DNA of 64,000 nt from Haloplanus sp. XH21. GTDB taxonomy: Archaea; Halobacteriota; Halobacteria; Halobacteriales; Haloferacaceae. The notes under the pieces are model-generated. The model worked only from the letters and a program-made list of their open reading frames with translations, searched no databases and was not told where the DNA came from. A program made the position numbers and the translations under genes. Within the stretch, counting starts at the first letter, position 1. Each line of letters begins with the position of its first letter. This document shows, piece by piece, positions 26,236-33,659 of this stretch. The stretch covers positions 1,922,001 through 1,986,000 of the forward strand of contig NZ_JALLPL010000001.1 in assembly GCF_023276355.1 (NCBI RefSeq), given 5' to 3'.

Positions 26236-26236
26236 G

Positions 26237-27349
26237 CTACTTCCGCGCGACGACGCGGAGGACGTCCTCGTCTTCGAGTTCGTGGTCACGGCCGACCTGC
26301 TGGTCGTCGTGTTTCGCGCTCGGGCCGGTGACGCGGGCGAAGCGGAAGCGCTCGTCGAGCGTCCCGCCGAGGTTCCGGAGGGCGTCGTCGACGGTGTGGT
26401 TGCCCCGCCGCAGGACCAGCGGTTCGTCGTAGTCGACGCCGCGACCTGGCTTGTCCATGTACACCCGGATGAGACCGAGCGCGTCCCAGATTTCCTCCTT
26501 GAGGGCGTCGAGACCCCTCTCCTCCTCGGCGCTGATGAAGATGACCTCCTCGGGGTCGAGACCGTGTTCGCGCAGGTCGTCTTTCACCGTCGGGAGGTAG
26601 TCCTCGTCGATGAGGTCGGCCTTGTTGACGGCGACGATAGAGGGGAGATACTCCCGGTTGTCCTGAATGCCGTCGATGAGTTCGTCGATGGTACAGTCGC
26701 CACGGATGGTCACGTCGGCGTTGACGTAGCCGTGTTCGCGCAGGACGCTCTTGATCGTCTCCTCGTCGAGGCTGACGTCGTCCGATTTGGTGACGCGAAG
26801 CCCTCCCTTCCCCGTCTTGGAGATGGAGAGGTTCGGTGGCGAGGTGTCGAGACGCACCTTGTTGGCGTAGAGTTCCTCGCGCAGGCGGTCGTACTGCTGA
26901 ATCTCGAACACCGAGAGGACGAAGACGACGAGGTCGGTGGTGCGGACGACCGACAGCACCGCCTGCCCGTCACCGCGCCCGCCGGCTGCGCCCTCGATGA
27001 GCCCCGGCACGTCGAGAATCTGGATGTTCGCGCCATTGTGCTTGAGCATCCCGGGGTTGACGTCGAGCGTGGTGAACTCGTACTCGCCGACTTCGCTCTC
27101 GGCGTTCGTGAGGGCGTTGAGAAGCGTCGACTTGCCGACGCTGGGAAAGCCGACCAGACCGACGGTGGCGTCGCCCGTCTTCTCGACGGCGTACCCCTGT
27201 CCGCCGCCAGAGGAGGCCTGCTTTTCGAGTTTCTCCTTTTTCTCCGCGAGTTTCGCCTTCAGCCGACCGATATGCTGTTCGGTGGACTTGTTGTACGGCG
27301 TGTCGGAAATCTCCTCGCGGAGGTCCTCGATCTCCTCCTCCAGACCCAT
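26237..27349 (-). CDS. DRG-family (developmentally regulated GTP-binding) protein
   Basis: 370 aa Obg-related GTPase. Coiled N-terminal helix (MGLEEEIEDLREEISDTPYNKSTE...), G1 GFPSVGKSTLLNAL (about 70), G3 DVPGLIEGAAGGRGDG (about 115), G4 NKADL (about 245), and a C-terminal TGS domain (about 290-368: IRVYMDKPGRG, VEDEDVL-type end). DRG proteins bind GTP and K+ and act on ribosomes. The Met at 27349 (MGLEEE) is chosen over an in-frame upstream extension. It is the first gene of a two-gene operon with the TIGR04206-like membrane protein. Confidence 0.95.
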   Translation of the reverse strand: MGLEEEIEDLREEISDTPYNKSTEQHIGRLKAKLAEKKEKLEKQASSGGGQGYAVEKTGDATVGLVGFPSVGKSTLLNALTNAESEVGEYEFTTLDVNPGMLKHNGANIQILDVPGLIEGAAGGRGDGQAVLSVVRTTDLVVFVLSVFEIQQYDRLREELYANKVRLDTSPPNLSISKTGKGGLRVTKSDDVSLDEETIKSVLREHGYVNADVTIRGDCTIDELIDGIQDNREYLPSIVAVNKADLIDEDYLPTVKDDLREHGLDPEEVIFISAEEERGLDALKEEIWDALGLIRVYMDKPGRGVDYDEPLVLRRGNHTVDDALRNLGGTLDERFRFARVTGPSAKHDDQQVGRDHELEDEDVLRVVARK

Positions 27350-27461
27350 TATATCGTATTCCGCCGTCGGCGTCGAAAAACCTGTTCTTTCCAGGCCACC
27401 CAAGTGATAGAACTTCGACACGGTTATACCGAGGTGCTGGGTGGGTTAGGGTAGATCATCG

Positions 27462-27665
27462 ATGCCGGATCCCGAGCGGTTGCGAGACAGCACGCAGATC
27501 GTGGTGCCCTGCGAGTCGCTGTCCGGACTGCGCGACGACATCGAATCGGAGTTTTCCGTCTCCGTCTTCGCGGTCGAGGAGTCCACCTGCCGGATCGTCG
27601 GCAGTCCGGTCGAGATCAAGGCGGTCGGCCGACTGCTCGCGCGCCATGGCATCAACGTCGCCTGA
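27462..27665 (+). CDS. small conserved haloarchaeal protein (VNG1110C-like)
   Basis: 67 aa: begins MPDPERLRDSTQIVVP, includes STCRIVGSPVEIKAVGRLL and ends ARHGINVA. It reads as a beta-alpha-beta-alpha mini-domain. I recall a haloarchaeal family of this size and wording (VNG_1110C); function unknown. It is preceded by TATA-like TTATACC (about 37 bp upstream). Its TGA stop is the first codon of palindromic element copy 4. Confidence 0.8.
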   Translation: MPDPERLRDSTQIVVPCESLSGLRDDIESEFSVSVFAVEESTCRIVGSPVEIKAVGRLLARHGINVA

Positions 27666-27748
27666 TACGGATTATTGTAACTGTGTACCGGTGGGTCGCT
27701 GGGACGGTCAAGCGACCCACCGGTACTGACTTCCAATAAACCGTATGA
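27663..27748. repeat. stop-codon palindromic element, copy 4 (86 bp)
   Basis: The cleanest A-B copy. TGA stop at 27663-27665, direct TGA at 27746-27748. Inner stem TACCGGTGGGTCGCT with AGCGACCCACCGGTA is a perfect 15-bp inverted repeat around a 10-nt loop. Outer arms TACGGATTATTG and CAATAAACCGTA pair with one mismatch. Confidence 0.95.
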
Positions 27749-27864
27749 GACGGCCGTTGTCACCGTCGTCGGGCGCGTCGTCGACGACGCGCCGGTCGCG
27801 ACGGCGGCTCTCACCCAATATCCGGGTCGAAGCGTTTTCTACAGTCGGTCCCGTACGGCACGTC

Positions 27865-28227
27865 ATGACCGAAGAACCGGGACTGAGCGACCAGTATCGG
27901 ATGGCCAGCCCGTGGCCGCCGTTCGTCGCGTTCGGCATCCCCATCGCGGAGCTAGGCATCCTGTTCGACGTGTTCGCCGTCGCCGTCGGCGGACTCCTCC
28001 TGTTCTGTGGGAGCGTGACCGGGATGGCCCGGGAGGCGGGCTACGTGAAGACGGTATGGCGGCCGCTCGTCGTCTTCGCTGCCCTCTTGCTCGTCGTCGG
28101 AGGCGCCCTCGCGTTCACCGACATCGGCCTCGTGACGCGTGGCTACGCGATCATCACCGCGGGCGTCCTGCTCGCGCTAGCCGGCGTGGGCGGTGAACTG
28201 CTGGTGCCCCGGCGGACCGCCGCCTGA
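27865..28227 (+). CDS. membrane protein of the cytochrome oxidase cluster (DUF7541-like)
   Basis: 120 aa. Begins MTEEPGLSDQYRMASPWP, then four hydrophobic helices (about 20-40, 42-62, 68-88, 92-112). Similar small proteins next to haloarchaeal cox genes are grouped as DUF7541 in my memory. Probably an assembly factor or accessory subunit of the terminal oxidase, by position only. ATG at 27865 is chosen; the frame upstream reaches back into palindromic element copy 4. Confidence 0.8.
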   Translation: MTEEPGLSDQYRMASPWPPFVAFGIPIAELGILFDVFAVAVGGLLLFCGSVTGMAREAGYVKTVWRPLVVFAALLLVVGGALAFTDIGLVTRGYAIITAGVLLALAGVGGELLVPRRTAA

Positions 28228-28274
28228 TCGGTGCGATAGAAACCTATTTGAGTGGGGTGTGTTATGGAGCAGGT

Positions 28275-28568
28275 ATGGCGACGAAAGTGTTCGATCGGGA
28301 CACCCTCCTCGATCTGACGGTGAACTTCATCCCGCTGTTCATCATCCTCTTTTTCATCGTCGGATACGCCGTCTACAGCCCCTTCGGCGTGGATCAGGTG
28401 TCGCGCATCCTCCAGTACGTGCTGCTGGTCGCACCGTTCGTGCTCCTGGCGATCCTGACGTACCTGTCGGGGAAAGCCATCGCGACGACGGAGAAAACCG
28501 ATCCGGTGTACCTGCCAGGCGGGGCCACCGTCGAGGGCGCCGAACCGATCGAAGAACACGAGGAGTGA
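28275..28568 (+). CDS. small two-helix protein of the cytochrome oxidase cluster (DUF6684-like)
   Basis: 97 aa. MATKVFDRDTLLDLTVNF, then helix 1 (about 18-40, PLFIILFFIVGYAVYSPFG) and helix 2 (about 50-72, YVLLVAPFVLLAILTYL), ending acidic (EPIEEHEE). Similar proteins precede coxA in other haloarchaea (DUF6684 as I recall). ATG at 28275 is preferred over the upstream in-frame start. A TATA-like ACCTATTTGA lies about 35 bp upstream. The stop TGA starts palindromic element copy 5. Confidence 0.8.
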   Translation: MATKVFDRDTLLDLTVNFIPLFIILFFIVGYAVYSPFGVDQVSRILQYVLLVAPFVLLAILTYLSGKAIATTEKTDPVYLPGGATVEGAEPIEEHEE

Positions 28569-28647
28569 TACGGTTTATTGGAAGTCAGTACCAGTGGATC
28601 GCCGACCCGCCTTGGCGACCCACCGGTGGACAGTTACAATAGTATGA
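28566..28647. repeat. stop-codon palindromic element, copy 5 (82 bp, reversed arms)
   Basis: TGA stop at 28566-28568, direct TGA at 28645-28647. Here arm B comes first (TACGGTTTATTGGAAGTCAGTACC) and arm A last (ACAGTTACAATAGTA), so the element is inverted relative to copies 1-4, 6 and 7, yet it still begins at the stop codon. The distal end is missing a few bases (AATAGTATGA). Confidence 0.92.
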
Positions 28648-28722
28648 CGGCCGAACGCGGGCGTGTCGAGCGCCCCTCGAAGAGCCTCGCGTGGCGGCCA
28701 ATATCGCCCGACGCATACCCGA

Positions 28723-28732
28723 ATATTTCTTA
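28723..28732 (+). promoter_or_regulatory. TATA element of coxA
   Basis: ATATTTCTTA 25-34 bp before the coxA ATG at 28757, the usual archaeal spacing for a leaderless or near-leaderless transcript. It lies about 75 bp beyond palindromic element copy 5, so coxA is probably transcribed independently of the upstream small genes. Confidence 0.6.
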
Positions 28733-28756
28733 ACCCTGGGTTCCTGACCAACGTCC

Positions 28757-30493
28757 ATGCAGATCACCGGACAGTTAGCGTTGACGGTGCTCATGGGGCT
28801 CTTCCTCGTGATCATCGCCGCGTGGCTCGCGCGGATCGAAGACTGGCGGTCGTACACACCACTCGGGAGTGGCGGGGCGGCCGGCAAGTCTGGGCACGTC
28901 TCACAGGAGAAGCCGGCCGGCATCAGTCGCTGGCTGACGACGGTCGACCACAAAGACATCGGGATGCTGTACGGCGTCTACGGCGTGATCGCCTTCGTCG
29001 TCGGCGGATTGATGATCATGATCATGCGGATCGAACTGCTCGATCCGGAGATGACGCTGATCTCGAACACGTTCTACAACTCGCTGCTGACGAGCCACGG
29101 CATCACGATGCTGTTCCTGTTCGGGACGCCCATCATCGCGGCGTTCTCGAACTACCTCATTCCGCTGTTGATCGGGGCGGACGACATGGCGTTCCCCCGG
29201 ATCAACGCCATCGCGTTCTGGCTGCTACCGCCGGGCGCGCTCCTCATCTGGGCGGGCTTTTTCCCGCTCGGCGACGTGATCCCCGCCCAGACCGCCTGGA
29301 CGCTCTACACGCCGCTTTCGGCGGGCGTTGGTGGTGGCAATCAGGCCAACGCCGGAGTCGACCTCATGATCCTCGGCCTCCACCTCACCGGCGTCTCGGC
29401 GACGATGGGGTCGATCAACTTCATCGCGACCATCCTCACCGAACGCGCCGAGGAAGTCACCTGGGCCAACCTCGACATCTTCTCGTGGACCATCCTCACC
29501 CAGTCCGGCCTCATCCTCTTCGCCTTCCCCCTGCTCGGGAGCGCACTCGTCATGCTCCTGCTGGACCGCAACCTCGGAACCAGCTTCTTCGCGATCGAGG
29601 CCGGGGGCACCATGCTCTGGCAACACCTGTTCTGGTTCTTCGGACACCCCGAAGTCTACATCCTCGTGTTGCCTCCGATGGGCATCGTCAGCTACGTCCT
29701 GCCGCGCTTCTCCGGCCGGCGGCTGTTCGGGTTCAAGTTCGTCGTCTACTCCACGCTCGCCATCGGCGTGCTCTCCTTTGGCGTCTGGGCCCACCACATG
29801 TTCGCCACCGGCATGGACCCACGCCTGCGCGCCTCGTTCATGGCCGTCTCGCTCGCCATCGCCATCCCGTCGGCCGTCAAGACGTTCAACTGGATCACGA
29901 CGATGTGGAACGGGAAGCTCCGCCTGACGACGCCGATGCTGTTCTGTATCGGCTTCGTCTCGAACTTCATCCTCGGCGGTGTGACCGGCGTGTTCAACGC
30001 GTCCATCCCGGTCGACCTCGTGCTCCACGACACGTACTACGTCGTCGGGCACTTCCACTACATCGTCATGGGCGCCATCGCCTTCGCCGGCTTCGCCGGG
30101 CTCTACTACTGGTTCCCCATGGTCTCCGGCCGGATGTACCAGCGCCGCCTCGGCAAGTGGCACTTCTGGCTCTGGATGATCGGCTCGAACATCACGTTCC
30201 TCGCGATGCTCGTGCTCGGGTACGGCGGCATGCCTCGACGGTACGCCACCTACCTGCCGCAGTTCGCGACGGCCCACCAGGCGGCGACGCTCGGTGCCGT
30301 GCTGATGTTCGTCGGTGGACTCATCTGGGCGTACAACTTCGTCACCTCGTGGATCGAAGGGCCGAAAGTCCAGGACGGCGATCCCTGGAACCTCCGCGAG
30401 GACGGCATGTACACCAACGAATGGCAGTGGTTCGAGAACCAGCAGGAGACGGCGCTCGCGGACGGCGGCGACGAGACTGCCGCCGACGACTGA
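28757..30493 (+). CDS. coxA: haem-copper terminal oxidase subunit I (cytochrome c/quinol oxidase, A type)
   Basis: 578 aa with 12 or more membrane helices. Ligands seen: haem a His in TSHGITMLFLFG (about 115), CuB His with crosslinked Tyr in FGHPEVYILVLP (about 295), CuB His pair in WAHHMFATGM (about 345), and haem a3/haem a His in VVGHFHYIVMG (about 432). The GADDMAFPRIN segment and the Glu of HPEVY mark an A-type enzyme with D-channel. It reduces O2 and pumps protons. Subunit II is not in the window; flanking tiny membrane proteins may be accessory subunits. It has its own promoter. Confidence 0.97.
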   Translation: MQITGQLALTVLMGLFLVIIAAWLARIEDWRSYTPLGSGGAAGKSGHVSQEKPAGISRWLTTVDHKDIGMLYGVYGVIAFVVGGLMIMIMRIELLDPEMTLISNTFYNSLLTSHGITMLFLFGTPIIAAFSNYLIPLLIGADDMAFPRINAIAFWLLPPGALLIWAGFFPLGDVIPAQTAWTLYTPLSAGVGGGNQANAGVDLMILGLHLTGVSATMGSINFIATILTERAEEVTWANLDIFSWTILTQSGLILFAFPLLGSALVMLLLDRNLGTSFFAIEAGGTMLWQHLFWFFGHPEVYILVLPPMGIVSYVLPRFSGRRLFGFKFVVYSTLAIGVLSFGVWAHHMFATGMDPRLRASFMAVSLAIAIPSAVKTFNWITTMWNGKLRLTTPMLFCIGFVSNFILGGVTGVFNASIPVDLVLHDTYYVVGHFHYIVMGAIAFAGFAGLYYWFPMVSGRMYQRRLGKWHFWLWMIGSNITFLAMLVLGYGGMPRRYATYLPQFATAHQAATLGAVLMFVGGLIWAYNFVTSWIEGPKVQDGDPWNLREDGMYTNEWQWFENQQETALADGGDETAADD

Positions 30494-30584
30494 GACGGGT
30501 CGTCGGAACCGGTTTCCGTCCATCGTCTCGCGCACTGACGGCCGACGGCTACGTTTCTTGGAGGATGTATCGGAAGTCGGCAGA

Positions 30585-30642
30585 GATTCTCTCGGAAGTC
30601 GTCCCCGCGAGAATCCCTGGACAGTTACGACACTCCCTATTA
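30585..30642. repeat. hairpin element of the second repeat family, copy B
   Basis: GATTCTC (30585-30591) pairs with GAGAATC (30609-30615), then 20 nt, then CCTATTA ending at 30642. On the minus strand it reads TAA stop, TAGG, 20-nt spacer, hairpin, the same layout as copy A at 10041-10097. A direct TCGGAAGTCG pair brackets its left arm. Confidence 0.7.
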
Positions 30643-30723
30643 CGTCGCTAGCAGAATTCCGGTGACGAACATCAGCAGGGCGACACTGCCGAGAATGATA
30701 CCGAGGATATCGGTGTTGCTCAT
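30640..30723 (-). CDS. 27-aa single-helix membrane peptide in the cox cluster
   Basis: ATG at 30721-30723, stop TAA at 30640-30642. The product begins MSNTDILGIILGSV and continues with a hydrophobic run to ...VTGILLAT, one transmembrane helix with a short polar N-terminus. The stop is followed by TAGG and the same hairpin arrangement that follows the alcohol dehydrogenase gene, which supports a real gene end. It lies in the cox cluster and may be a small oxidase subunit or assembly peptide (inference). No homologue is recalled with confidence. Confidence 0.55.
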   Translation of the reverse strand: MSNTDILGIILGSVALLMFVTGILLAT

Positions 30724-30804
30724 ACGCGGAGCCAGGACGCGTATCGGCAAAGGCCCATCGGTCCGAAGGGAAAGGGCTAATCGGAGCGCGGCCCTATCGC
30801 GACC

Positions 30805-31062
30805 GTGACCGACTCCCGTCTCGACGGTCGTCGCTTCGTGTTGGGGCTCTACGCCGTCGTCATCGGTATCGCAGGGCTGCTCGGCCTCATCCTCGGCGAG
30901 TACGTCCGTATGGGTAGCGGACCGCGGCTGTTCTTTCTGATTCCCCTTCCGTCGAACGGTCTCGGGTTCGCCGTGTTCGGGATGGTGACCGTCGCCGCCG
31001 GCCTGGGACTCCCGCTCGCGCTCGTCGTCTACGTCTCACAGCAGGCGGACGCAGTAGAGTAA
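30805..31062 (+). CDS. cox-cluster membrane protein (DUF7520-like)
   Basis: 85 aa, start GTG (MTDSRLDGRRFVLGLYAVV). Two hydrophobic hairpins: residues about 10-32 and 42-78, with a Pro/Gly turn. Proteins of this look near haloarchaeal coxA are called cox cluster proteins (DUF7520, from memory). Function unknown; probably membrane-embedded and linked to oxidase assembly. It is followed directly by the UspA gene, which has its own TATA. Confidence 0.8.
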   Translation: MTDSRLDGRRFVLGLYAVVIGIAGLLGLILGEYVRMGSGPRLFFLIPLPSNGLGFAVFGMVTVAAGLGLPLALVVYVSQQADAVE

Positions 31063-31095
31063 AGACACTTATTCCTGGCTTTCGGAATGGCCAGT

Positions 31096-31494
31096 ATGTA
31101 TCACGTCATTATCGGCGTCGACGACAACGAGGAGCGGGCAGTCGCCTGTGCGCGCGCCGTCGCGGAGCTTCCGGGGGCCGAATCGGGCGCACGCGTCACA
31201 CTCATTCACAGCTTCACCGACAACCCGAGCGGGGCGTCGGCGACCCAACTCGGCTCCGTACGTGACGCGACGGAGCTACTCGAAGAGCACGACATCGAGG
31301 TGTCGGTGACGGAGTCGAGCGGCGACCCCGCCGAGCAGATCCTCGACGTCGCGGAGACGGAGGACGCCGACCTCATCGTCGTCGCCGGACGGAAACGGTC
31401 GCCGACGGGCAAGGCGCTGTTCGGCAGCGTCACCCAGTCGGTGATCCTGAACACGGACCGCCCGGTGATGGTCGCCGGTAGCCCCGATCAGTAA
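31096..31494 (+). CDS. universal stress protein (UspA family)
   Basis: 132 aa single Usp domain: MYHVIIGVDDNEERAVACA, TLIHSF, DAERILD-like helix (GDPAEQILDVAETEDADLIVVAG) and the ATP-binding type signature GRKRSPTGKALFGSVTQSVI (G2xG9xGS/T pattern). A cytosolic stress or nucleotide-binding protein. The Met at 31096 is chosen because the TATA-like ACTTATT (31067-31073) is 23-29 bp upstream, giving a leaderless message; another ATG lies at 31087. It ends overlapping the convergent thioredoxin-like gene by 7 bp. Confidence 0.93.
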   Translation: MYHVIIGVDDNEERAVACARAVAELPGAESGARVTLIHSFTDNPSGASATQLGSVRDATELLEEHDIEVSVTESSGDPAEQILDVAETEDADLIVVAGRKRSPTGKALFGSVTQSVILNTDRPVMVAGSPDQ

Positions 31495-32159
31495 CAGCCG
31501 TCGAACTGCTCGGCGTACGTCTCGGGTGACTGCCGACCGGTCACCACGGCGTCGAGCGTCCCGCCGACGAAACAGCAGACCGCGGGCGCAGTATCCACCT
31601 CGAACTCCTGGCGGAACGCGGGGACGGACTCGCCGTCGACGCCCGCGAGGGCGACCGATTCGGGAAGCGCGTCGCGCAGGGAATCCAGGTCTTCTTTCAG
31701 CGATTCACAGGGCGCACAGTCGTGACGCCACACCGTCACGACGGCGTCGGGATGGTCGTCGAGAAACGCCCGCCACTCCTCGTCGTCGAGTTCGGTGAGC
31801 GAGTCGGGCACCGGCGACGCGGGAGAGAGCTCGACGACCAGCGACGCCATCGCCGCGAGCGGTTCGTCCGCGGTGTCGAGAAACGACTGGAGCGCGAGGT
31901 AGGCGATCAGGTCGTCGCGGGTGATCGCCCCGTCATCGATCCGCTCGGCGGCCGTCGCCTCGTCGACGCCGAACACGTCCGCGACCGTCTGCCGGAAGGC
32001 GTCGTCGCCGACGCTGGCGTAGGAGTCGCGGTACACCCGGCGCGCCGATTCGAATGCGGGCGTCGTGACGAGCGTCCCGCCGTCGCGTTCTGCGACGGCG
32101 TCGGTTTCGAGCAGGCGGTCGAGGGCGGCCTCGAGGGCTGCTTCCGATGGGCCGGCCAT
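31488..32159 (-). CDS. thioredoxin-fold protein with N-terminal helical domain
   Basis: 223 aa. Residues about 1-120 are helical and acidic, with a regular pattern (FGVDEATAAERIDDGAITRDDLIAYLALQSFL). The C-terminal third is a thioredoxin-like fold with redox motif CAPC in WRHDCAPCESLKEDL (about 150) and cis-Pro-like VDTAPAVCCFVGG. It probably reduces or isomerises disulfides; partners unknown. The ATG at 32159 comes one base after the livF stop, so it is the last gene of the liv operon by position (GTG at 32168 would overlap livF). Confidence 0.85.
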   Translation of the reverse strand: MAGPSEAALEAALDRLLETDAVAERDGGTLVTTPAFESARRVYRDSYASVGDDAFRQTVADVFGVDEATAAERIDDGAITRDDLIAYLALQSFLDTADEPLAAMASLVVELSPASPVPDSLTELDDEEWRAFLDDHPDAVVTVWRHDCAPCESLKEDLDSLRDALPESVALAGVDGESVPAFRQEFEVDTAPAVCCFVGGTLDAVVTGRQSPETYAEQFDGCY

Positions 32160-32160
32160 C

Positions 32161-32904
32161 TCAGACACCCAGGTACCGCTCGCGGGTCTCGTCGTCGTCG
32201 CGGAGCTCGTCGGCCGTTCCGTCGAAGACGACGGCTCCCTGGTCGACGACGTACGCTCGGTCCGCGATCTTGATCGCGGCCGCGGCGTTCTGTTCGACGA
32301 GGAGGATCGTCACGCCCTGGTCGTTGATACGCTCGATCGCTGCCTCCACGTCCTCGACGATCTTCGGGGCGAGGCCCTCGTACGGTTCGTCGAGGAGGAG
32401 GAGGTCAGTGCTCTGTTTGAGCGCGCGGGCGATGGCGAGCATCTGTTGTTCGCCACCCGAGAGCGTCCCCGCCTTCTGTGTCTTGCGCTCGCTGAGGCGA
32501 GGGAAGTCCTCGTACACCTGCTCGGTGGACATGGACTGACCGGTCGACGTGCGCGGGCGCCGCCAGGTGTTCGAGGCGTTGCGCGACACCTCCGCGATTT
32601 TGAGGTTCTCCGCGACGGTGAGGTTGGGGAAGACGCGCCGCTCCTCGGGCACCAGCGAGATGCCCTGCATGGCGACATCGTCGGCTTCCATCCCGGTGAT
32701 ATCCTGGTCTTTGAACTGGACCGACCCGCTGCGAACGGTTGGCGGATCGGCGCCGGCGATGGAGCGGAGCGTCGTGGTCTTGCCAGCCCCGTTGCGACCG
32801 AGGAGGGTGCAGATTTCACCCTCCTCGACGGTCATCGAGAGGTCGCGCAGGATGTGACTCTCGCCGTAGTAGGCGTCGATGTGGTCGACGTCGAGCAGAC
32901 TCAC
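32161..32904 (-). CDS. livF: branched-chain amino acid-type ABC transporter, ATP-binding protein LivF
   Basis: 247 aa. Walker A GRNGAGKTTT (about 38), ABC signature LSGGEQQML (about 145), Walker B DLLLLDEPYEGL (about 162), H-loop LLVEQN (about 200). The sequence reads as LivF (IDAYYGESHILRDLSM, YVVDQGAVVFDGTA). It pairs with LivG to power uptake through LivH-LivM. Its start overlaps the end of livG by 4 bp. The substrate might be branched-chain amino acids, another amino acid or an amide; this class is often over-called. Confidence 0.95.
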   Translation of the reverse strand: MSLLDVDHIDAYYGESHILRDLSMTVEEGEICTLLGRNGAGKTTTLRSIAGADPPTVRSGSVQFKDQDITGMEADDVAMQGISLVPEERRVFPNLTVAENLKIAEVSRNASNTWRRPRTSTGQSMSTEQVYEDFPRLSERKTQKAGTLSGGEQQMLAIARALKQSTDLLLLDEPYEGLAPKIVEDVEAAIERINDQGVTILLVEQNAAAAIKIADRAYVVDQGAVVFDGTADELRDDDETRERYLGV

Positions 32905-33659
32905 AGGTCGACACCTCCGAGATACGCCTCCTGCACGTCGGAGTCGCCGCGTATCTCCTCCGGCGTCCCCTCCGCGATGATCTGGCCGCGGTTGAGCACG
33001 ACGATGCGATCGGAAATACTGAAGACGATTTCCATGTCGTGTTCGATGAGGACGAACGTGAGACCGAGTTCGCGTTTGACTTCCTCGACGAGGTCCACTG
33101 TCGCCTCCGTCTCCTCGGGCGACATCCCCGCCGTCGGTTCGTCCATCAGCAGGAGGTCGGGTTCGGCCGCCAGCGCGATACCGATTTCGAGGCGACGCTT
33201 GTCGCCGTACGGTAGGTCGGATGCGGTACGGTCGGCCTGATCAAGCAGTCCGACGGCGTCGAGAGTGTCGGCCGCGACCTGGTGGACGCCCGAGAGGCTG
33301 TCGCGGTGTTCGAGAAACTTGAACCCGAACGAGCCGTGCTCGGCGGCCAGCGCCGCGATTTCGGCGTTCTCTCGAACCGTGAGATCCGAGAAGATGGACG
33401 CCGTCTGGAACGACTTGCTGATCCCCATCTGAACGACCTCGTGGGGGTCGCGGTTGACGATGGATTCGCCCTTGAATCGGATGTCGCCCGCCGTCGGATC
33501 GAGACGGCGCGTGATGAGGTTGATGAGCGTCGACTTGCCGGCGCCGTTCGGGCCGATGATGGAGACGCGTTCGCCCTCGTTGACGGTGAGGTTCACGTCG
33601 TCGGTGGCGACGAGGCCGCCGAACTCCTTGACGAGGTCCTCGGTTTCGAGCAGCGCCAT
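32901..33659 (-). CDS. livG: branched-chain amino acid-type ABC transporter, ATP-binding protein LivG
   Basis: 252 aa. Walker A GPNGAGKSTLINL (about 35), Q-loop and helical domain of LivG type (MGISKSFQTASIFSDLTV), a Leu-rich signature region reading SDLPYGDKRRLEI in place of canonical LSGGQ, as is usual for LivG, and Walker B DLLLMDEPTAGMSPEE (about 168). It starts exactly where livM ends (shared base at 33659), within one operon. Confidence 0.95.
   Translation of the reverse strand: MALLETEDLVKEFGGLVATDDVNLTVNEGERVSIIGPNGAGKSTLINLITRRLDPTAGDIRFKGESIVNRDPHEVVQMGISKSFQTASIFSDLTVRENAEIAALAAEHGSFGFKFLEHRDSLSGVHQVAADTLDAVGLLDQADRTASDLPYGDKRRLEIGIALAAEPDLLLMDEPTAGMSPEETEATVDLVEEVKRELGLTFVLIEHDMEIVFSISDRIVVLNRGQIIAEGTPEEIRGDSDVQEAYLGGVDL

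Noticed and set aside
30494-30545. TGAGACGG directly after the coxA stop, resembling the start of the palindromic element
   Set aside because: No ATTATTG arm, no CCGGTGGG core and no second arm ending CCGTA; similarity is limited to eight bases.
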